This document shows, in pieces, positions 32,704 through 45,252 of a DNA stretch of 64,000 nt. A program made the translations under genes and the position numbers. The notes under the pieces are model-generated. The model saw only the letters and a program-made list of their open reading frames with translations, had not been told where the DNA came from and did not search any database. Source of the DNA: Siphonodentalium dalli (Eukaryota > Mollusca > Scaphopoda > Gadilida > Siphonodentaliidae); contig CP136063.1 in assembly GCA_032622095.1 (NCBI GenBank), positions 278,127,426-278,191,425 on the forward strand, read 5' to 3'. Numbering within the stretch: the first letter of the stretch is position 1; every line of letters starts with the position of its first letter.

Positions 32704-35086
32704 CCAAATTAACATATACTCAAATATTTGAAGATATCTCCAAATATTTGGAGATATCTCTAATCATTTGGAGATATCTCAAAAATATTTAGAGATATCT
32801 CTAAATCATTTGGAGATGTCTTCAAATCATTTGCAGATATCTCTAAATCGATTTGGAGAGCTCTTCAAATCATACCTTAATTATTTAGGACATCAATCCA
32901 TTTGAAGATATCTCTAAATATTTAGAGATATCTGCTATTATTTAGAGATATCTCTAAATATTTGGAGATATCTTCAAATATTTGGAGATGTATCTCCAAA
33001 TATTTGAAGATATTTCCAAATATTTGAAGATATCTTCAAATCATTTAGAGATATCTACATATGCATTTAAGGAGAAGTAAATTTGATTTGTCGTACTTAT
33101 CCATAAATGAATTAGAGATATCTTCAATTCATTTAGAGATATCTCCAATTTATTTAGAGATATCTTAAAAGATTTGGAGATATCTCCAATTGCCCTACTT
33201 TATTGTGGATAAGTACTCATTTGAGGAGAAGTGCAAACATTTTTAGAGATATCTCCAATTAATTGGAGATATCTTCAAATGAATTAGAGATATGTCTAAA
33301 TATTTGGAGATATCTCTAAATATTTGGAGATATCTCTAAATATTTCGATATAGCCTAGCGATTCCTAATTTATTTGAAGTCAATTAAGATCTGACATATC
33401 CTCAAATAGGCTCCTTGTATGAAATGTATTTCAACGTGCAATGATGCCTCCCTGCATGCACAGACGTGATATTGAAAACTGCATAAGATAGCTAAATTTT
33501 CCAAAGTTCAGTTATTAAGGGAATTAAGAAGACTATTTGACATCAAGCGATATAGTCACTAAAATATAAATGGAGACAACAAATGTCAATATAATTACTA
33601 ATGTTGTGTCAGGCATGACCTTTCCAACTGCTGTCAGACAGTTTTATAACCAAACTTTGGACCCAGGTTGGGAGTGAGAAACTACATCTACCCATATATC
33701 ACCACCCCCTCGATCCCAAACCACCGCACGTACCCGCCCTCTATACTGTAGCCACACACGTCCCTAAATTTACTTACCATGGTAATTAATACAACAGTGA
33801 GAAAAAAACACATTTATTTGCTTATGACCACGAAATGCCAGCGCCTACGGTACGGGTAGGTCTGCGTACAGTTACAGTAGATACACACATAATTATATTG
33901 ATTTGACTATTAGCTCATTCCAAGATTTTAAGTTTATAATTTTGTTCTCAAAATAAATTACTTGTAGCTGTATATATATGCAGTTCAATATTGAATTTAC
34001 ACTGGCGCTAGAAATATGTACCAGTATAGATATAATGATAAATGCACTGACTTGATTGATGTGTCAAAAATATCGGATATCAATTTCAACAGTTTCAAGC
34101 ATTCATTTCCATGATTTTAACGTTGAACTTGAATTTGAGCACCGCAATAAACACGGACAAGAAAGTCAAACTGATACCAATTTTCAATATTTATCCCATA
34201 ATTTCATTGCCAATATGTTACTAGACCTAATTCATAACTTCATATGTGGTGATATTAATAGCTCAATACAAAGTCTGATTAATAGTACCGGGTATTAAAA
34301 TTTGCTTCTCTACTTTTCCATGGTTCGTGTTACGTAAACGAAGCGTCATTGACAACTCATTTTGTGTAATTTCGGCATCTAAAAATATCGCACCCAGATG
34401 GGTTACACGATGACGTCGCTTCGCATCAAAATCCGCTGTTCAAAAAAAGTTATTCAGGTCAGATGATAGCCCATTTAGGCATTTTAGCTACACAAATACG
34501 AGCGGAAAGGCTTGTGTATACGTTATCAGACAATTTATCGCAAAGGAAATGAAGGGGAGAATTTATTATTATAATATTTTAATTATAGATAATTATGTTC
34601 ATTTCAAATTTGAATTGTGGATATGTCGATTTAGAGATATCTCTAATTCGATTTGGAGATATCTCTAATTCATTTGGAGATATCTCCAATTATTTAGAGA
34701 TATCTCCAATTATTTAGAGATATCTCCAAATAGTTAGAGATATCTCTAATTCATTTGGAGATATCTCCAATTATTTGGAGATATCTCCAAATGAATTAGA
34801 GATATCTTCAAATTGAATTATGGAGAAGTACTTAATTACTGATATGTCCAATTTTGGATATGTCGATTTAGAGATATCTCCAAATATTTAGAGATATCTC
34901 CAAATATTTAGAGATATCTCCAAATATTTAGAGATATCTCCAATTATTTAGAGATATCTCCAAATAATTAGAGATATCTCCAAATATTTAGAGATATCTC
35001 CAAATCATTTAGAGATATCTCCAAATATTTAGAGATCTTCAAATATTTGGAGATATCTCCAAATATTTGAGTATATGTTAATTTGG
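32704..35086. mobile_element. Foldback-like element with long ATATCT-palindrome arms (2383 bp)
   Basis: The left end CCAAATTAACATATACTCAA and right end TTGAGTATATGTTAATTTGG are exact inverted repeats. CAG lies immediately outside both ends, which may be a 3-bp target duplication. Both arms (32704-33360 and 34625-35086) are long arrays of units like GGAGATATCTCCAAATATTT, each carrying the palindrome AGATATCT. The core 33360-34625 has no convincing ORF (the 80-codon frame at 34056 has no recognisable domain). Long arms of short tandem repeats around a unique core recall Drosophila FB elements in architecture only. Confidence 0.7.
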
Positions 35087-35096
35087 CAGCCCATAC

Positions 35097-35210
35097 ACCG
35101 GGGCATTTACCCATCCGGACATTTACCCACCAGGCCATTTTTCCACCTGGACATTTTACATTTACCCACCCGGACATCTACCCACTCGGACATTTACCCA
35201 CCAGGGCGGC
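35097..35210. repeat. CGGACATTTACCCAC minisatellite, right part
   Basis: About seven degenerate 15-17 bp units of the CCGGACATTTACCCACC type. This is the right-hand part of the array interrupted by the element at 32704-35086. Confidence 0.7.
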
Positions 35211-35418
35211 TAACCTGGGATGCTCGAAAGGGCCAAACCGCCCTCTATCTCATCCCTCAGAACTGTTAATTGGTATCTTTCATGATATTGTGATTTTAGT
35301 ATGTTTAATTTACTGGCAGTCATGTACCGTTAGCCATCTTGGAATGCACGTTTGAATTCATTGTCACATCCTGCAGCCCTGCCAGCCCACATTTATAAGT
35401 TTTTAAATTTATAAAACA

Positions 35419-35855
35419 CTAGCTGATGTGCCCGACTTCGTCTGGGCTATTTAGGGATTTCTTTGTGATCGCCTCCACCTGGGCAGAATATACAGCGTCG
35501 GGACAAATTATTGTTCGATCGGTCCAGAAACATGCCTCTATGAGCATATATGAGCATGGTCAAGGTCAAAGACATGGTCGCACATGAAATTGGACCCGAC
35601 CATATTGTTCTCGGGTTCAAAGCAGGCAAAAATACCAAATTTGAGTCAGATCGGTCGAGTTCCAGAAACATGCCTATATGAGCATATATGAGCGAGGTCA
35701 AGGACATGACATGTGAAATTGGACCCACCCATATTGTTCCCGGGATCAAAGTAGGCCCACATACCAAATTTGAGTTGGATTGGTCGAGCAGTTTTTGAGT
35801 CTATAGATTACACACATACAAACAGACAGACAGAAGTTCCAAAATATATAATAGA
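35419..35855 (-). mobile_element. Non-autonomous Helitron H1 (437 bp)
   Basis: On the minus strand it starts TCTATTATATATTTTGGAAC and ends with the hairpin AGCCCAGACGAAGTCGGGC, a short spacer, then CTAG followed by T. This is the canonical Helitron 3' structure. No Rep/helicase ORF. The copy at 55705-57379 is the same subfamily. The body has ACCAAATTTGAGTYGGATYG-type repeats. Confidence 0.8.
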
Positions 35856-36886
35856 CTAGCAGATTAGCCCGCCACTGGCGGGATTGGTCCCATGGCTTTG
35901 GTCGATCCATTAAGCTTTGGTCGATCCATTAATTTTGTGTTTCAAGGTAACCCCGTACAGGCACGACATATTCCCCGTCCCGAGTTGACCATACATAACA
36001 AATTTCATGTCGATGTAACCGCTGACGACCGAGATATCGCCCAAGGTCATTTGTGGTTACCCGTTTCAAGGTCAAGGTCACCTCAGGTGGACAAACTGAC
36101 CCGACGAAAATCTCCCCCTTCCCTTGGAAGCCCTAAGTATGAAATTAGATATCCCCAGTTTCCAAAAGCAAAAGATATCAGGTATAACTGGTCAAATATG
36201 GACCCTGGTGCCCAATATGTCGCAGCTCAGAAAACACTCGCAGAGCCCTAAAATTTATGAACATAGGATCTCTCATTCAAATCGATTTATGTCGATAAAA
36301 CTCCTATTTTTCAAAATTGTAAGCTGAGACTTTGTGTGTCTGCGTGTAATACTTATATATTCTTAAAATCACAGAGTCCAACACGTAATTATGTTTTAGA
36401 TGGAAGAAATTAAATTGTTTCGATGCTAAATTTCCAGCGTCGGCTCTGCGTTGATATTGTAAACAAACTTTTCTCAAGTGTCGTTTTGGTCCAACTATCA
36501 GTTTTTCGATGGGGAGAGCTGATCCGAATAATAGCTAAGATGTATTTAGATAGAATTATCGAAAGAATTTGACCGATTACGGTGCATTTTAAGAGAATCG
36601 AGTGGAGAAAACTTGGTAACGTTTTGATCAGAAACGCGAATTCTGCCATCACATATTTCTGTATGATGTAGGTGAAGTAACTCTAAAATTTCGGCAAGTA
36701 TTTAACCCCTCGATTCCAAGGACGGTGTCATGGGGAATGGTGAAGGAGTGCTCGGACGTTCCCAGAAGCGGTGCGATGACACTTCCCGTGGATTTTTACC
36801 CTTAGATAGGAAGTTTGGGCTCAATCGGTCGAGCCGTTTTCGAATCTATAAAGGATTTACACACGGAAGTCTCAAAATATATAGTA
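35856..36886 (-). mobile_element. Non-autonomous Helitron H2
   Basis: The 3' end on the minus strand is CCCGCCAGTGGCGGG (hairpin), CTAATCTG, CTAG. This CTAG abuts the first T of H1. The 5' end at about 36886 reads TACTATATATTTTGAGACTT, where the expected TC start is altered. No ORF of the RepHel type. Confidence 0.7.
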
Positions 36887-37689
36887 CTAGAAGGTGACCC
36901 GACTTCGTCCGGGCTATTAAAAAACCAAATTTCAAGTCGATTGCTCCACCCGTTTCCTAGATCTGGTCTGCGCATGCGCGAAGCTGGTGTCGCACGTGCT
37001 CGGCGACCCGATAACATTCGTATCCGGGGCAAGATACATTCACATACCAAATTTAAAGTCAATATCTCAACCCGTTTCCGAGATCTCGTCTGCGCATGCG
37101 CGAAGCTGGCGTCGCACGTGCTCGGCGACCCGATAAAATTCGTATCCGGGGCAAGATACATTCACATACCAAATTTCAAGTCGATAGCTACACCCGTTTC
37201 CGAGATATATAGCCCAATGTCATTTGCGGATACCTCGGCCGGTGATGAGTTAACGCGACACAGTCAAATGCATCGGCAGGGTGAGAGTTAACGTAATCTA
37301 ACTTTATGACCTCTGACGACGTCATAGAAATTACGCATTGATTTTATCCTGATAAAAGCATTGTACCACTTGTACCTAATAATTGAGGCAGATAACTAAA
37401 ACGGATACATACATATTATATATCGTTGGAAAGATGAAGCCACACAGATTCTAACCGTGCAAATTATATGACTGGCAATTTATTATTCGCGCTATATCGA
37501 ATCGATTTGTGAGCACCGAACTGAAATATATTAGCTCAAAAACGGCGTAAAAATAGATTTGACCTCCGCACGTGAAAAGTTGACCTCGCACGGACAAATA
37601 AATATGCCTATGTTCGTCTCCGGCCGAAAACACATCCAAATACCAAATTTCATCGAAATTGGCTTAGTCGTTTTCGAGTCCATCGATTT

Positions 37690-37725
<36 letters not shown>

Positions 37726-37764
37726 AACACATACACACACAGATCTTTCAAAATATATAATAGA
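36887..37764 (-). mobile_element. Non-autonomous Helitron H3 (878 bp)
   Basis: Minus strand: TCTATTATATATTTTGAAAG at the 5' end, and AGCCCGGACGAAGTCGGGTC, ACCTT, CTAG at the 3' end. It contains two to three roughly 120-bp units with CTGCGCATGCGCGAAGCTGG and an (AC)n tract at 37691-37740. The copy at 59029-59789 is a relative in the opposite orientation. Confidence 0.8.
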
Positions 37765-38416
37765 CTAGCAGGTTAGCCCGCCACCGGCGGCTTGTCCGAA
37801 ACATGACATTTTTTTATATTTTTTAATTTTTTTTAGCTCCACGCGTTTCAATCAGAAAAATTTGTACCCGGTAGCTCCACCCGTTTCCTAGATCTGGTCT
37901 GCGCATGCGCGAAGCTGGCATCGCACAGGCTCGGCGACCCGATAAAATTTGTACCCGGCGCAAGATACATTCACATACCAAATTTCAAGTCGATAGCTCC
38001 ACCCGTTTCCGAGATCTCGACTGCGCATGCGCTGCACGGGCGTCGCACGGGCTCGGCGACCTGATAAAATTTGTACCCGGCGCAAGATACATTCACATAG
38101 CAAATTTCAAGTCGATAGCTCCACCCGTTTCCGAGATCTCGTCTGCGCATGCGCGAAGCTGGCGTCGCACGGGATCGGCGACCCGATAAAATTTGTACCC
38201 GGCGCAAGATACATTCACATAGCAAATTTCAAGTCGATAGCTCCACCAGTTTCCGAGATCTCGTCTGCGCATGCGCTGCACGGGCGTCGCATGGGCTCGC
38301 CAATACGACAACGACCACCGCCTGGTCAAACTACACACACGTACCAAGTTTCGTCCCGATCGGTCATGAATCGTAGATTTGTATGAAGTACACACACATA
38401 TACGGAAGTCTCAAAA
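37765..38416 (-). mobile_element. Non-autonomous Helitron H4
   Basis: It begins, read from its 3' side, at CTAG 37765 with hairpin GCCGCCGGTGGCGGGC directly adjoining H3. It holds four roughly 122-bp units around CTGCGCATGCGC. The 5' side (ACTATATATTTTGAGACTTC) is near 38416. Its second half is the start of the 1379-bp triplicated unit. Confidence 0.65.
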
Positions 38417-41400
38417 TATATAGTACTGAGAGATATGTAAATTAGATAGATTGTATCAAAATATATAGGAGAGATATGTAAATTATCTACACACCATTAC
38501 TGGTGTTTGTCAAAGTTTAGTGGGGTATATCAATACTCATTCACGATCATATCATTGAGGTCCGGAGGGTGTGGGCTATCTCTCAAATATACGGAAGTCT
38601 CAAAATATATAGATATAGATAGACTAGCCGATGAGCCCGACGTTGTCCGGGCTATTCAAAAACCAAATTTCAAGTCGATAACTCCACCCGTTTCCGAGAT
38701 CTGGTCTGCGCATGCGCGAAGCTGGCGTTGTACGGGCTCGGCGACCCGATAAAATTTGTATCCGGGGCAAGATACATTCACATACCAAATTTCAAGTCGA
38801 TAGCTCCTCCCGTTTCCGAGATCTGGTCTGCGCATGCGCGAAGCTGGTGTCGCACGGGCTCGGCGACCCGATAAAATTTGTATCCGGGGCAAGATACATT
38901 CACATACCAAATTTCAAGTCGATAGCTCCCCCGTTTCCGAGATCTGGTCTGCGCATGTGCGAAGCTGGCGTCGCACCGGCTCGGCGACCCGATAAAATTC
39001 GTATCCGGGGCAAGATACATTCACATACCAAATTTCAAGTCGATAGCTCCACCCGTTTCCGAGATCTCGTCTGCGCATGCGCGAAGCGGGCGTCGCACGG
39101 GCTCGCCAATACGACAATGTCGACCGCCTGGTCAAACTACACACACGTACCAAGTTTCGTCCCGATCGGTCGAGAATCGTAGATTTGTATAAATGACATA
39201 CAGACATACAGACAGACAGACAAACAGAGGTCTTCAAAATATATATGAGATAGATGACTGCTGACAGCTATTATAGATTTTACTCTTTACTAAATAATTT
39301 GGCATGCCCTACAGCCAACATATTTCATCCGTTTGATCCCAAATTTCATTGGGCTCTTCAGGTTGACCTCTGCTTTTACTGTACAAACGTACTTAAACAT
39401 TTTAACTTTCCACATTCCTTGCAAGTTGGTTTATGCGACCCGATAAAATTTGTACCCGGCGCAAGATACATTCACATAGCAAATTTCAAGTCGATAGCTC
39501 CACCCGTTTCCGAGATCTCATCTGCGCATGCGCGAAGCTGGCGTCGCACAGGCTCGGCGACCCGATAAAATTTGTACCCGGCGCAAGATACATTCACATA
39601 GCAAATTTCAAGTCGATAGCTCCACCAGTTTCCGAGATCTCGTCTGCGCATGCGCTGCACGGGCGTCGCATGGGCTCGCCAATACGACAACGACCACCGC
39701 CTGGTCAAACTACACACACGTACCAAGTTTCGTCCCGATCGGTCCAGAATCGTAGATTTGTATGAAGTACACACACATATACGGAAGTCTCAAAATATAT
39801 AGTACTGAGAGATATGTAAATTAGATAGATTGTATCAAAATATATAGGAGAGATATGTAAATTATCTACACACCATTACTGGTGTTTGTCAAAGTTTAGT
39901 GGGGTATATCAATACTCATTCACGATCATATCATTGAGGTCCGGAGGGTGTGGGCTATCTCTCAAATATACGGAAGTCTCAAAATATATAGATATAGATA
40001 GACTAGCCGATGAGCCCGACGTTGTCCGGGCTATTCAAAAACCAAATTTCAAGTCGATAACTCCACCCGTTTCCGAGATCTGGTCTGCGCATGCGCGAAG
40101 CTGGCGTTGTACGGGCTCGGCGACCCGATAAAATTTGTATCCGGGGCAAGATACATTCACATACCAAATTTCAAGTCGATAGCTCCTCCCGTTTCCGAGA
40201 TCTGGTCTGCGCATGCGCGAAGCTGGTGTCGCACGGGCTCGGCGACCCGATAAAATTTGTATCCGGGGCAAGATACATTCACATACCAAATTTCAAGTCG
40301 ATAGCTCCCCCGTTTCCGAGATCTGGTCTGCGCATGTGCGAAGCTGGCGTCGCACCGGCTCGGCGACCCGATAAAATTCGTATCCGGGGCAAGATACATT
40401 CACATACCAAATTTCAAGTCGATAGCTCCACCCGTTTCCGAGATCTCGTCTGCGCATGCGCGAAGCGGGCGTCGCACGGGCTCGCCAATACGACAATGTC
40501 GACCGCCTGGTCAAACTACACACACGTACCAAGTTTCGTCCCGATCGGTCGAGAATCGTAGATTTGTATAAATGACATACAGACATACAGACAGACAGAC
40601 AAACAGAGGTCTTCAAAATATATATGAGATAGATGACTGCTGACAGCTATTATAGATTTTACTCTTTACTAAATAATTTGGCATGCCCTACAGCCAACAT
40701 ATTTCATCCGTTTGATCCCAAATTTCATTGGGCTCTTCAGGTTGACCTCTGCTTTTACTGTACAAACGTACTTAAACATTTTAACTTTCCACATTCCTTG
40801 CAAGTTGGTTTATGCGACCCGATAAAATTTGTACCCGGCGCAAGATACATTCACATAGCAAATTTCAAGTCGATAGCTCCACCCGTTTCCGAGATCTCAT
40901 CTGCGCATGCGCGAAGCTGGCGTCGCACAGGCTCGGCGACCCGATAAAATTTGTACCCGGCGCAAGATACATTCACATAGCAAATTTCAAGTCGATAGCT
41001 CCACCAGTTTCCGAGATCTCGTCTGCGCATGCGCTGCACGGGCGTCGCATGGGCTCGCCAATACGACAACGACCACCGCCTGGTCAAACTACACACACGT
41101 ACCAAGTTTCGTCCCGATCGGTCCAGAATCGTAGATTTGTATGAAGTACACACACATATACGGAAGTCTCAAAATATATAGTACTGAGAGATATGTAAAT
41201 TAGATAGATTGTATCAAAATATATAGGAGAGATATGTAAATTATCTACACACCATTACTGGTGTTTGTCAAAGTTTAGTGGGGTATATCAATACTCATTC
41301 ACGATCATATCATTGAGGTCCGGAGGGTGTGGGCTATCTCTCAAATATACGGAAGTCTCAAAATATATAGATATAGATAGACTAGCCGATGAGCCCGACG

Positions 41401-42194
41401 TTGTCCGGGCTATTCAAAAACCAAATTTCAAGTCGATAACTCCACCCGTTTCCGAGATCTGGTCTGCGCATGCGCGAAGCTGGCGTTGTACGGGCTCGGC
41501 GACCCGATAAAATTCGTATCCGGGGCAAGATACATTCACATACCAAATTTCAAGTCGATAGCTCCTCCCGTTTCCGAGATCTGGTCTGCGCATGCGCGAA
41601 GCTGGTGTCGCACGGGCTCGGCGACCCGATAAAATTTGTATCCGGGGCAAGATACATTCACATACCAAATTTCAAGTCGATAGCTCCCCCGTTTCCGAGA
41701 TCTGGTCTGCGCATGTGCGAAGCTGGCGTCGCACCGGCTCGGCGACCCGATAAAATTCGTATCCGGGGCAAGATACATTCACATACCAAATTTCAAGTCG
41801 ATAGCTCCACCCGTTTCCGAGATCTCGTCTGCGCATGCGCGAAGCGGGCGTCGCACGGGCTCGCCAATACGACAATGTCGACCGCCTGGTCAAACTACAC
41901 ACACGTACCAAGTTTCGTCCCGATCGGTCGAGAATCGTAGATTTGTATAAATGACATACAGACATACAGACAGACAGACAAACAGAGGTCTTCAAAATAT
42001 ATATGAGATAGATGACTGCTGACAGCTATTATAGATTTTACTCTTTACTAAATAATTTGGCATGCCCTACAGCCAACATATTTCATCCGTTTGATCCCAA
42101 ATTTCATTGGGCTCTTCAGGTTGACCTCTGCTTTTACTGTACAAACGTACTTAAACATTTTAACTTTCCACATTCCTTGCAAGTTGGTTTAAAC
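38058..42194. repeat. Three tandem copies of a 1379-bp unit
   Basis: Copies are 38058-39436, 39437-40815 and 40816-42194. Each contains part of Helitron H4, an AT-rich spacer, all of H5 and about 180 bp of ordinary sequence (TGACTGCTGACAGC to CAAGTTGGTTTA). Copies 2 and 3 are almost identical (one C/T change noted at 41514). Copy 1 differs mainly in its first about 320 bp. Overlapping ORFs on both strands here follow the repeat period and are not genes. Confidence 0.9.
38624..39254 (-). mobile_element. Non-autonomous Helitron H5 (first of three copies)
   Basis: Minus strand: A then TCTATCTCATATATATTTTG at the 5' end, and AGCCCGGACAACGTCGGGC, TCATCGG, CTAG at the 3' end. Four roughly 122-bp units (TTTCAAGTCGATAGCTCCAC...CTGCGCATGCGCGAAGC) lie inside. 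It recurs at 40003-40633 and 41382-42012 as part of the triplication. Confidence 0.75.
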
Positions 42195-42885
42195 AATATT
42201 TATTTTCGTCCCAAATAATATATAATTAATGAACATGACACAACTATATATATAAAGACTTGGAGGGAGGAAGAAGATTTAACAATGAGCATTAGATGCT
42301 TATATATAGCCATGTCCTCAGAAAAGAATAGTGTTCATAAAATAACTACATATAGTGGTCAGTGAGAAGTGGAAGACAAGATTGAGTTAGACGAGGAAAA
42401 ACAGAGTATGATGAGATGATTAATGAACTGATGAATTATAGTTTGGAGAGAGAAAAAAAATTAACAATTACATGTATGTTTATAACAATGATCACTTCTC
42501 TTATGCATAGCAGTTTATTTTACATAGGAAACGTATATATATGAGTTGAGTGAAGTCACTAGCTTGTCGGAACATTTATATAGCTTTCAGTGCAGCATCG
42601 TGGTGCTGTAATTCAGTATTACCACATTGTTAGCAATGTAAAAAAAAATTCTTTGGTGATTATCAAAACCAAGCAGGTTATTGCGAGTCTGAAACAAAAG
42701 CTACCAACGAAATCGGTTGGTAGTTAATATACAGTGTTGTGTTGCCTCAGTTTGTTTCCCAAAAATATTAACTTGCAATAGTTATGTTAAAGGTACGGTG
42801 TTGCCCCAATGTATTGCCATAATTGCTGACCGAAAAATCTGAGATGTCCAAATATTAAAATATTCATGTGTATTTTATTTTTCAG
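42195..42885. other. Sequence upstream of the coiled-coil gene exon A
   Basis: AT-rich, with no recognised element. It may be an intron or the 5' flank of the gene that follows. ORFs here are short and not convincing. Confidence 0.5.
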
Positions 42886-42982
42886 AGATTGTGTAATGCT
42901 AAACAAGAATTTCTTGGCCCAGAAACTTGAGGCACAATTTGATCCCAACAGACTCACAGAAATCACAAGATTTGCTACTAAG
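42886..42982 (+). CDS. Coiled-coil gene, exon A (first recognised exon)
   Basis: The acceptor is TTTATTTTTCAG|A at 42885/42886 and the donor AAG|GTTAAC at 42982/42983. The ATG at 42896 opens MLNKNFLAQKLEAQFDPNRL and runs in phase 0 into exon B. The frame stays open upstream to the acceptor, so there may be an earlier exon and the ATG may not be the initiator. The mix of Leu, Lys, Glu and Gln starts the helical part of the protein. I do not recognise the protein. Confidence 0.65.
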
Positions 42983-43339
42983 GTTAACATCCTAGTATAT
43001 TAATTAAAATTTAATTATAATTTATAACATATGGCATATATATATATTTGTCAATTTATCAGCATCGCAATACCAACATTGTTATCTTTCCTTATGCTAT
43101 TTTGGGTTGTCTATGTGATATTTCTGTTTATTGAAACAGTGATTACTCATTCGTTCACTGAACACCTTCGTAGTTTCTACTTTTTCCTCATTCATGAGAT
43201 ATGCATGGAGTGCATGTATAATTTACTTTGCATAATCAACATGTTCTCACTTTATTCATCCCTGGTTTTTGTCATAGTACAGAATGTCACTCTTAGAATT
43301 TAACATATGACTTTTTGCAATATTTCACTGGTCTTACTC

Positions 43340-44142
43340 CAGTGTTCGCGCTGTCGGTAGCCAAATTAGCCAATGGCTAATCTTTTTCAAATTTGGCTAA
43401 TAAAAATTTCATTTGGCTAAACTTTTGGCTAAACTTTTTTTTACCCCTAATGGAGACGAGACGGAAAGCATAAAGTCGTAAAGCTAATTAATAAAAAGCG
43501 CCGAATAGATCGAAGTTAGGTGACGAAAGTATTTCGTACTTATGGTTATTATACGCCGTCGATGACACCGACTACATGTATGTAAACAATCGTCAAAATG
43601 CATAAGCTGTATATTGGTTATGTAATTGATTAAGTCGTTTGTAAGATAAATGACCGAAATGCTTTGTTCATTATAGAAAAGCAGTGGTTGCGTAATCTAC
43701 ATCCTGCTTAATAAACTGGCTTCTAATCATAAAACATTTGAATACAATAGATACTCAACCGTTATCACCTTATTAGAACAATCAATAGTTGCGGCTGTCA
43801 TGGTGTCAACGACATAGAGGATTTAAATTAGCTTAGCGGATTTATGCGGGCTTTTTGCGTATTCTATATTAATGTTTTATGAATTGATCTGCCTGTGTGA
43901 TATAATGCATACATATGTTCGTATAATATTGTTTTTAAAGTCGTTTTTGTGTTAATTGTTTTAATGCTGAGTAACAAATAAAGTTTAAAGCAAATATTTT
44001 AGTCATTAACTTGAACCGCCCAGAAAATGAAGATTTAATTTGGGCAAAAAACATTTGGCTAAAGTTTTTTTCATTTGGCTAATAAATTTTTCATTTTGCT
44101 AAACTTTTGGCTAAAATATTTTTCGGTCCAGCGCGAACACTG
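43340..44142. mobile_element. Non-autonomous hAT element, 803 bp, TSD TCTTACTC
   Basis: Ends CAGTGTTCGCGCTG and CAGCGCGAACACTG are perfect inverted repeats. TCTTACTC at 43332-43339 and 44143-44150 is an 8-bp target duplication, typical of hAT. Near both ends the phrase CATTTGGCTAA and TTTTGGCTAAA recur as sub-terminal repeats. No transposase. It lies in intron A-B. Confidence 0.88.
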
Positions 44143-44150
44143 TCTTACTC

Positions 44151-45070
44151 ACTATATATCATCAGAGACATTTTCGAATAAGGAACTGAAGTCACATTCA
44201 TCGTATAAGTTTAGTACAAGCTGAAAAGGCGGATTTTTGAAAAGACGGTGGCCATTTTGAAAAAAGTTGGCGGCAGTTTTGAATCAAGTCAACCATTATG
44301 ATTGGTTCGATAGAACAAATTTCAATCTTCACAGTTTACACTGACCATTCATGCCAAATTTCATGCTTTGCGTCACAATAATGTGAACGATTATGTTACT
44401 ACTGTTGACACATAATTATATATAGGAAGGCAGAAATTTATCATAAGTGGTATAGCATCAACTTAATGGATATTTTGTTGTGTTTACATGGTTATTTTCA
44501 CATATCCTTCCAAATAATAAACATCGTTTTTCTCGCATAGAATCGATTAAATTGTGAGAGAACTGACTCGATTAAGAGAGAACCGATCAAGCTATCACAA
44601 TTCGCAGTTTTCGTCGTTGTTATGACTCGCACAATGGGATTTTCATTGTTTTTACATTTTTTGGGACCATAGATTGATAGAAGAATGGAAAAAATAATTG
44701 AATTAATATCACCTAGATGGCTGAAAACTTGTGTTTTAACTTCAAAAACTTGCGATAATGTATAATTTGGATCAAAAGGAACCGTAACAAATCAGTCAAG
44801 AACCATCACAAACCCGTGATGACCCAGAATGAAAGAGCTGGGAAGACGAGCATTATTCAGGCCTTTAATTGGACCCATGCTTGAATCTTCCACACGAGAG
44901 CATCAGACCAAGCAACAAACTGCACAAATCTAACAACTCCAGATACAGACTATAAGCGGCAACCTTTCATGTTGGGGATTATCGCACCTCTGAAACAATA
45001 CCTGTCGGTAGACGGGAAGACCCCATAAAATTATCCTAAATGATTAATCTGTATAATTTCTTAATTTCAG
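44151..45070. other. Intron A-B, remaining part
   Basis: No recognised element. An AT-rich intron sequence leading to the exon B acceptor. Confidence 0.5.
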
Positions 45071-45173
45071 AAAAATGAGCAGAAGTTCTACATACAACTA
45101 GCTGAGGATAGACAGCATTTCTATAACTGTTTAGAGAATTACCCAGATGGAATTATTAGTGTAGCTGAAGCAG
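45071..45173 (+). CDS. Coiled-coil gene, exon B
   Basis: Acceptor TTAATTTCAG, donor GCAG|GTAGAT (phase 1). It codes KNEQKFYIQLAEDRQHFYNC and LENYPDGIISVAEA. The phase fits exons A and C. The last 43 bases and the donor are repeated 61 bp downstream (45192-45252). If splicing used that second donor, the frame would meet TAA directly after GGT AGA. Confidence 0.8.
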
Positions 45174-45252
45174 GTAGATAAACAATATGTCTTAGAGAAT
45201 TACCCAGATGGAATTATTAGTGTAGCTGAAGCAGGTAGATAAACAATCTGTC
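45131..45252 (+). repeat. 61-bp tandem duplication spanning exon B donor
   Basis: TTAGAGAATTACCCAGATGG...GAAGCAGGTAGATAAACAAT is present twice with a 61-bp period (45131 and 45192). The first copy is exon end plus donor and the second lies entirely in the intron. The copies differ at one base (AATATGT / AATCTGT). Confidence 0.92.

Noticed and set aside
36815-41995. Many overlapping ORFs of 80-158 codons on both strands with RARRPDKI or YIHIPNFKSI type repeats
   Set aside because: They follow the 122-bp and 1379-bp repeat periods, are open on both strands, and lie in non-autonomous Helitrons. They are translations of repeats, not genes.
43031-43303. 90-codon ORF rich in Phe, Ile and Leu that looks membrane-like
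   Set aside because: It lies in an AT-rich intron, where such hydrophobic readings are expected by chance. No signal supports it.
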